Positions 60,614 to 64,000 of a stretch of 64,000 nucleotides of DNA are shown in pieces. The stretch lies in assembly GCA_023406895.1 (NCBI GenBank), contig JAEXTV010000030.1, positions 32,241 to 96,240 of the forward strand. The letters are read 5' to 3'. The stretch comes from Bacillota bacterium. Lineage in GTDB: Bacteria > Bacillota > Clostridia > Christensenellales > SZUA-584. The notes beneath the pieces are model-generated. The model had not been told where the DNA came from. It saw nothing but the letters and a program-made list of their open reading frames with translations, and did no database searches. A program made the translations under genes and the position numbers. Position 1 is the stretch's first letter; each line of letters starts with the position of its first letter.

Positions 60614-61927
60614 GTGGACAATTTGTTTGAAAACAACATCAATAAAAAAGCGCCGCTCGCCGACAGAATGCGCCCGCGCACCATCGACGAGTTTTTCGGG
60701 CAGGCGCATATTGTGGGCAAGGGCAAGCTGCTGCGCCGCGCGATTGAGACGGATTCGCTGACATCGTCGATATTCTTCGGGCCTCCGGGCTCCGGGAAGA
60801 CGACGCTCGCCTCCGTGATCGCGAACTCCACAGGCGCGGCGTTTGAAAAGCTCAACGCCGTGACGAGCGGCGTGAAGGACGTACGCGTGATCATCGACAA
60901 AGCACAGGAGCGGCTCGAGCTTTACGGCCAGTCCACGTACCTGCTGCTCGATGAATGCCACCGCTGGAGCAAAACGCAGAGCGACAGCATACTGCCCGCG
61001 ATTGAAAAGGGCATCATCCGGTTCATCGGCTCGACCACGGAAAACCCGATGGTCAGCATGACGAGCGCGATTGTGAGCCGGTGCCGGCTGTTCCAATTCT
61101 TCCAGCTCAATATGGACGACGTGAAGGGCATTATCGGCATGGCGCTTAATGACAGCGAGCGCGGCCTCGGCGGGATTGACGTGATTCTGGAACCCGAGGC
61201 GCTCGATCACATTGCGAATGTGGCCAACGGGGACGCGCGCACGGCGCTTAACGCGGTGGAGCTCGCGGTGCTGACCACGCCGCCGAATCAGGATGGCCGG
61301 ATCGTGATCGGCCTTGATATTGCGGAGGAATCGATACAGCGGCGCGCGGTGCGCTGCGACGAAGAAGAATACTACAACATGCTGAGCGCTTTTTGCAAAT
61401 CGCTGCGCGGCTCGGACGCGGACGCGGCGCTGTTCTGGTTTGCGCGGCTCATTTACGCGGGGGTAGACCCGCGGCTCATCATGCGGCGCATATTCGCGCA
61501 CGCGAGCGAGGATGTGGGGCTCGCAAACCCGTCCGCGATGACGCAGGCGGCGGCGGCCGCACAGGCGCTCGAGTTTGTGGGCATGCCCGAGGCGCGGCTT
61601 TCCATCGCGCAGGCGATCATATTTCTTTGTGAGTCGCCGAAGTCCAACGCGGTGGTGATGGCTATGCTGGGCGCGTTTTCGGATGCGGAGCATGCGTATC
61701 AGGTGCCGGTGCCGCTGCATTTGCGGGATACGCATTACCATGGCGCGGACAAGCTCGGCAACGGCAAGGGCTACAAATACCCGCACGATTTTGAGAAGCA
61801 CTATACGCCCCAGCAATACCTGCCGGACAATCTGAAGGGCACGGTGTATTATCAGCCGTCCGACGAAGGCTATGAGAAGAAGATAAAAGAAACGCGAAAG
61901 CTCATGAAACGCGAGAAGGGCGAGTAA
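60614..61927 (+). CDS. rarA: Replication-associated recombination protein A (RarA/MgsA)
   Basis: 437-residue AAA+ ATPase acting at stalled replication forks. Walker A is GPPGSGKTT (about 55-63) and Walker B is LLLDECHRW (about 110-118), near the family form. The C-terminal tetramerisation domain (about 255-430) includes the ARLSIAQAIIFL and FEKHYTPQQYLPD segments. It starts with a GTG at 60614 that matches the family N-terminus (VDNLFENNINKKAPLADRMRP), although no strong ribosome site precedes it; the ribosome site instead belongs to the mini-ORF upstream. Confidence 0.95.
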   Translation: MDNLFENNINKKAPLADRMRPRTIDEFFGQAHIVGKGKLLRRAIETDSLTSSIFFGPPGSGKTTLASVIANSTGAAFEKLNAVTSGVKDVRVIIDKAQERLELYGQSTYLLLDECHRWSKTQSDSILPAIEKGIIRFIGSTTENPMVSMTSAIVSRCRLFQFFQLNMDDVKGIIGMALNDSERGLGGIDVILEPEALDHIANVANGDARTALNAVELAVLTTPPNQDGRIVIGLDIAEESIQRRAVRCDEEEYYNMLSAFCKSLRGSDADAALFWFARLIYAGVDPRLIMRRIFAHASEDVGLANPSAMTQAAAAAQALEFVGMPEARLSIAQAIIFLCESPKSNAVVMAMLGAFSDAEHAYQVPVPLHLRDTHYHGADKLGNGKGYKYPHDFEKHYTPQQYLPDNLKGTVYYQPSDEGYEKKIKETRKLMKREKGE

Positions 61928-61943
61928 CACGCTCTTCTTTTTT
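61915..61943 (+). terminator. Terminator of rarA
   Basis: GAAGGGCG / CGCTCTTC stem (one G-T pair) overlapping the stop codon, followed by six T's. Confidence 0.65.
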
Positions 61944-62012
61944 TACTGCCTAATCTGTGTTAAAATAAAGCAATCCTCATTCAAAAAGACGCCATGAAAG
62001 TGGGTATTGAAA

Positions 62013-63743
62013 ATGAATAAAGAACTGCTCAAAAAGCTGATTGATGTGGCGGCAGGCCGAACCCCTGCCGATCTCGTGATAAAAAACTGCAAGGTGGTCG
62101 ATGTCTACAACGCGTCGATCATCGAAGGCGACATTGCTTTATGTGACGGACTCATTGCCGGTGTGGGCCAATACGAAGGACGCAGCGAAATCGATGCGAA
62201 CGGACTCTATGCCGCGCCGGGCTTTATCGACGGCCACATCCATGTGGAGTCGTGCTATGTGAGCCCGGAGGAACTCGGCAGGCTCATCGTGCCGCACGGC
62301 ACCACCACGATCATCTCCGACCCGCATGAAATCACGAACGTCTGCGGCCTTGTCGGCCTTGATTATATGATTGAAGCATCGAAACGCACCGCGCTGGATA
62401 TCAAGTGGATGCTGCCCTCCTGTGTGCCCGCCACGCCGTTTGAGCACGCGGGAGCCACAGTGGCCGCGAAAGATATGGAACCGGTTTTCGGGCGCAGTGA
62501 AATCCTCGGGCTCGGTGAGTTTATGAATTATCCGGGTGTCGCCGGGGCGGACAGCGGCGTACTCGATAAGCTTATGGTGGCAAAAGAACACGGAAAACCG
62601 ATTGACGGGCACAGCCCGGCATTGAGCGGAAACGCGCTCAACGCGTACGCGTCTGCCGGTATCCATACCGATCACGAATGCTCGACCGTGGACGAAATGC
62701 GGGATCGCCTGTCCCGAGGCATGTATGTGCTGATGCGGCAGGGCTCGGCGTGCCACAATCTGCCCGAGCTGCTCAAGGCGGTGACGCCGATGAACAGCCG
62801 GCGCTGTGTGCTCTGCTCGGACGACTGCCAGCCGAAAACGATATTGAGCGTGGGGCATCTTGAGAACCATCTGCGTCTCTGCGTGAGCGCGGGGATCGAT
62901 CCCGTAGTCGCGATTCAAATGGCGAGCCTCAATGCCGCCGAGTGTTACGGCCTTAAGGACAGGGGCGCGATTGCACCGGGCCTCAGGGCGGATATCGTTT
63001 TGATGGATGATCTTAAGGATTTCCATGTGAAAAAGGTGTTTATTGCGGGGCAGGAGGCGGCGGCTGACGGAAAATATCTGCTGAGCGTGAACCGTCATGA
63101 CATTTCCTCCACCAAAGGACGGTTCCGCGTCAAGGAATTTTCCAAAGACAAACTGCGGCTGACGATCCATTCCGATAAAGCCCATGTGATCACAATCATT
63201 CCGGGCGGCGTGGTGACCGGCAACGAGACGGCGGACATCACACGGGACGCGAACGGTGATTTTGTGTACGATCCGGGCAAAGATATCGTGAAAATCGCCG
63301 TGGTTGAGCGCCATCAGAACACCGGCAATGTGGCTGTGGCGCTGCTCAAAGATTACGGCATTAAGCGCGGCGCTGTGGCGCTGTCGATCGCGCATGATTC
63401 GCATAACATCATTGTTGTGGGCGTGAGTGACGACGATATGGCTTACGCAGTGCAGCAGCTGATTGAGCAGGACGGCGGTATCGTGCTGGTGAACGGCGGA
63501 GAAGTCCTGGAGAGCCTGCCGATGCCGATTGCGGGCCTGATGAGCGACCGGAGCGGTGAATGGGTGGATGAAAAGCTCACGCGTCTGCATCACACGGCGA
63601 TTGATACGCTTGGTATCAACAGCAATATTGAACCCGTAATGACGCTGTGCTTTATGGCCCTGCCTGTGATACCCGACTTAAAGCTCACGGATATGGGGCT
63701 GTTTGACGTGACGAAATTCGATTTTATACCGATAGAAGCATAA
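62013..63743 (+). CDS. ade: Adenine deaminase
   Basis: 576-residue amidohydrolase that converts adenine to hypoxanthine in purine salvage. The metal-binding GFIDGHIHVESCYVSPEEL (about 70-88) and DHECSTVDEMRDRL segments and the C-terminal half are typical of the bacterial AdeC family. The start at 62013 is taken over the TTG at 62007. I looked for a purine riboswitch upstream and found none. Confidence 0.95.
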   Translation: MNKELLKKLIDVAAGRTPADLVIKNCKVVDVYNASIIEGDIALCDGLIAGVGQYEGRSEIDANGLYAAPGFIDGHIHVESCYVSPEELGRLIVPHGTTTIISDPHEITNVCGLVGLDYMIEASKRTALDIKWMLPSCVPATPFEHAGATVAAKDMEPVFGRSEILGLGEFMNYPGVAGADSGVLDKLMVAKEHGKPIDGHSPALSGNALNAYASAGIHTDHECSTVDEMRDRLSRGMYVLMRQGSACHNLPELLKAVTPMNSRRCVLCSDDCQPKTILSVGHLENHLRLCVSAGIDPVVAIQMASLNAAECYGLKDRGAIAPGLRADIVLMDDLKDFHVKKVFIAGQEAAADGKYLLSVNRHDISSTKGRFRVKEFSKDKLRLTIHSDKAHVITIIPGGVVTGNETADITRDANGDFVYDPGKDIVKIAVVERHQNTGNVAVALLKDYGIKRGAVALSIAHDSHNIIVVGVSDDDMAYAVQQLIEQDGGIVLVNGGEVLESLPMPIAGLMSDRSGEWVDEKLTRLHHTAIDTLGINSNIEPVMTLCFMALPVIPDLKLTDMGLFDVTKFDFIPIEA

Positions 63744-63749
63744 GAACGA

Positions 63750-64000
63750 CGTCAAACAGGTGACTGGGGGAGAGAAAACGGCTTAAACCGGCCACGCCAT
63801 CTCTGTGGTTATCGATCGCAAAGAATTGACTTTTAAGAGAGAAGCGCATATCATCTTGCGCTATCAGAGTGTCAAAAAAGCCTCTTATCGTGGCCCCCTC
63901 TGACGAGGGGGCTGTCACCGATAGGTGACTGGGGGAGAGAAAATGGCTTGAAAACGGTCACTCCCTCCGGCACTTCGTGCCACCTCCCGATCCATCCCTT
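63750..64000. repeat. Two dispersed palindromic repeat copies at the window end
   Basis: A short copy (CAGGTGACTGGGGGAGAGAA, 63758-63777) is followed by a long copy (63888-64000) with CCCCCTCTGACGAGGGGG, core CTGTCACCGATAGGTGACTG (from 63912), AT-rich centre and CCTCCGGCACTTCGTGCCACCTCC. The last copy may continue beyond the window. Confidence 0.75.

Noticed and set aside
60476..61930. 484-codon frame antisense to rarA
   Set aside because: It is the reverse shadow of the rarA gene in a GC-biased phase, rich in Arg and His, with no ribosome site or family resemblance.
61944..62012. Purine riboswitch before adenine deaminase
   Set aside because: The gap of about 70 bp does not hold the conserved purine-riboswitch loops or stems.
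62139..63593. 484-codon frame antisense to ade
   Set aside because: Shadow of the adenine deaminase gene with the same Arg/His-rich composition.

Overview
The window looks like a chromosomal piece of an anaerobic, endospore-forming Clostridia-type Firmicute with a moderate (roughly 50 %) GC content. The signs are spore maturation genes spmA/spmB, a clostridial-style AbrB, a Spo0E-like phosphatase, a Spo0A-box-like site, an oxygen-sensitive class III ribonucleotide reductase with its activase, a glyS gene under a T-box leader, BlaI/M56 regulation, and gene order shared with Bacillus (trmN6-like/rsmI/abrB, metG/tatD). I cannot name a species from sequence alone.

Layout: 1-5000 holds the end of a MacB-type ABC exporter, an autoregulated TetR-SDR operon and a MerR/GyrI-like regulator. 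5000-7500 is a polar amino-acid ABC importer on the minus strand. 7680-10760 carries two RNA methyltransferases, abrB and spmAB. 10900-15000 holds an ABC-F protein, a DUF1848 protein and an AT-rich orphan. 15000-19630 is a five-gene minus-strand operon: NEW3-domain surface protein, ABC-2 ATPase, permease, ECF sigma factor and anti-sigma-like protein. 19750-22070 has an effector-binding protein, a TIGR02996/LRR-like protein and a CAT-like acetyltransferase.

22200-28950 is housekeeping: metG, tatD, a TatD-linked radical SAM protein, nrdD and nrdG. 29000-29750 is a non-coding 219-bp tandem repeat. 29810-36700 mixes RNA-modification genes with accessory genes, including a gene apparently split by one in-frame stop codon. 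36890-37860 is an XRE-controlled membrane-protein operon. 37979-39630 is glyS with its T-box.

39700-43570 holds two ammonium transporter/P-II pairs, each preceded by a similar attenuator-like leader. 43971-48440 has a divergent RluA-family protein, a BlaI repressor with an M56-VanW fusion, and an L,D-transpeptidase. 48500-50290 has a Spo0E-like protein and a PAS-PP2C phosphatase behind a Spo0A-box-like promoter. 50600-58200 is accessory metabolism (hydrolases, Fe-alcohol dehydrogenase, condensation/SDR/TetR operon). 58276-59224 is rplM-rpsI, followed by an MFS transporter, rarA and adenine deaminase.

A family of short GC-rich palindromic repeats is scattered in the intergenic spaces. I found no tRNA, rRNA, CRISPR array, prophage or insertion sequence. 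Where a ribosome binding site pointed to a start other than the longest ORF, I moved the start and say so in the entry.
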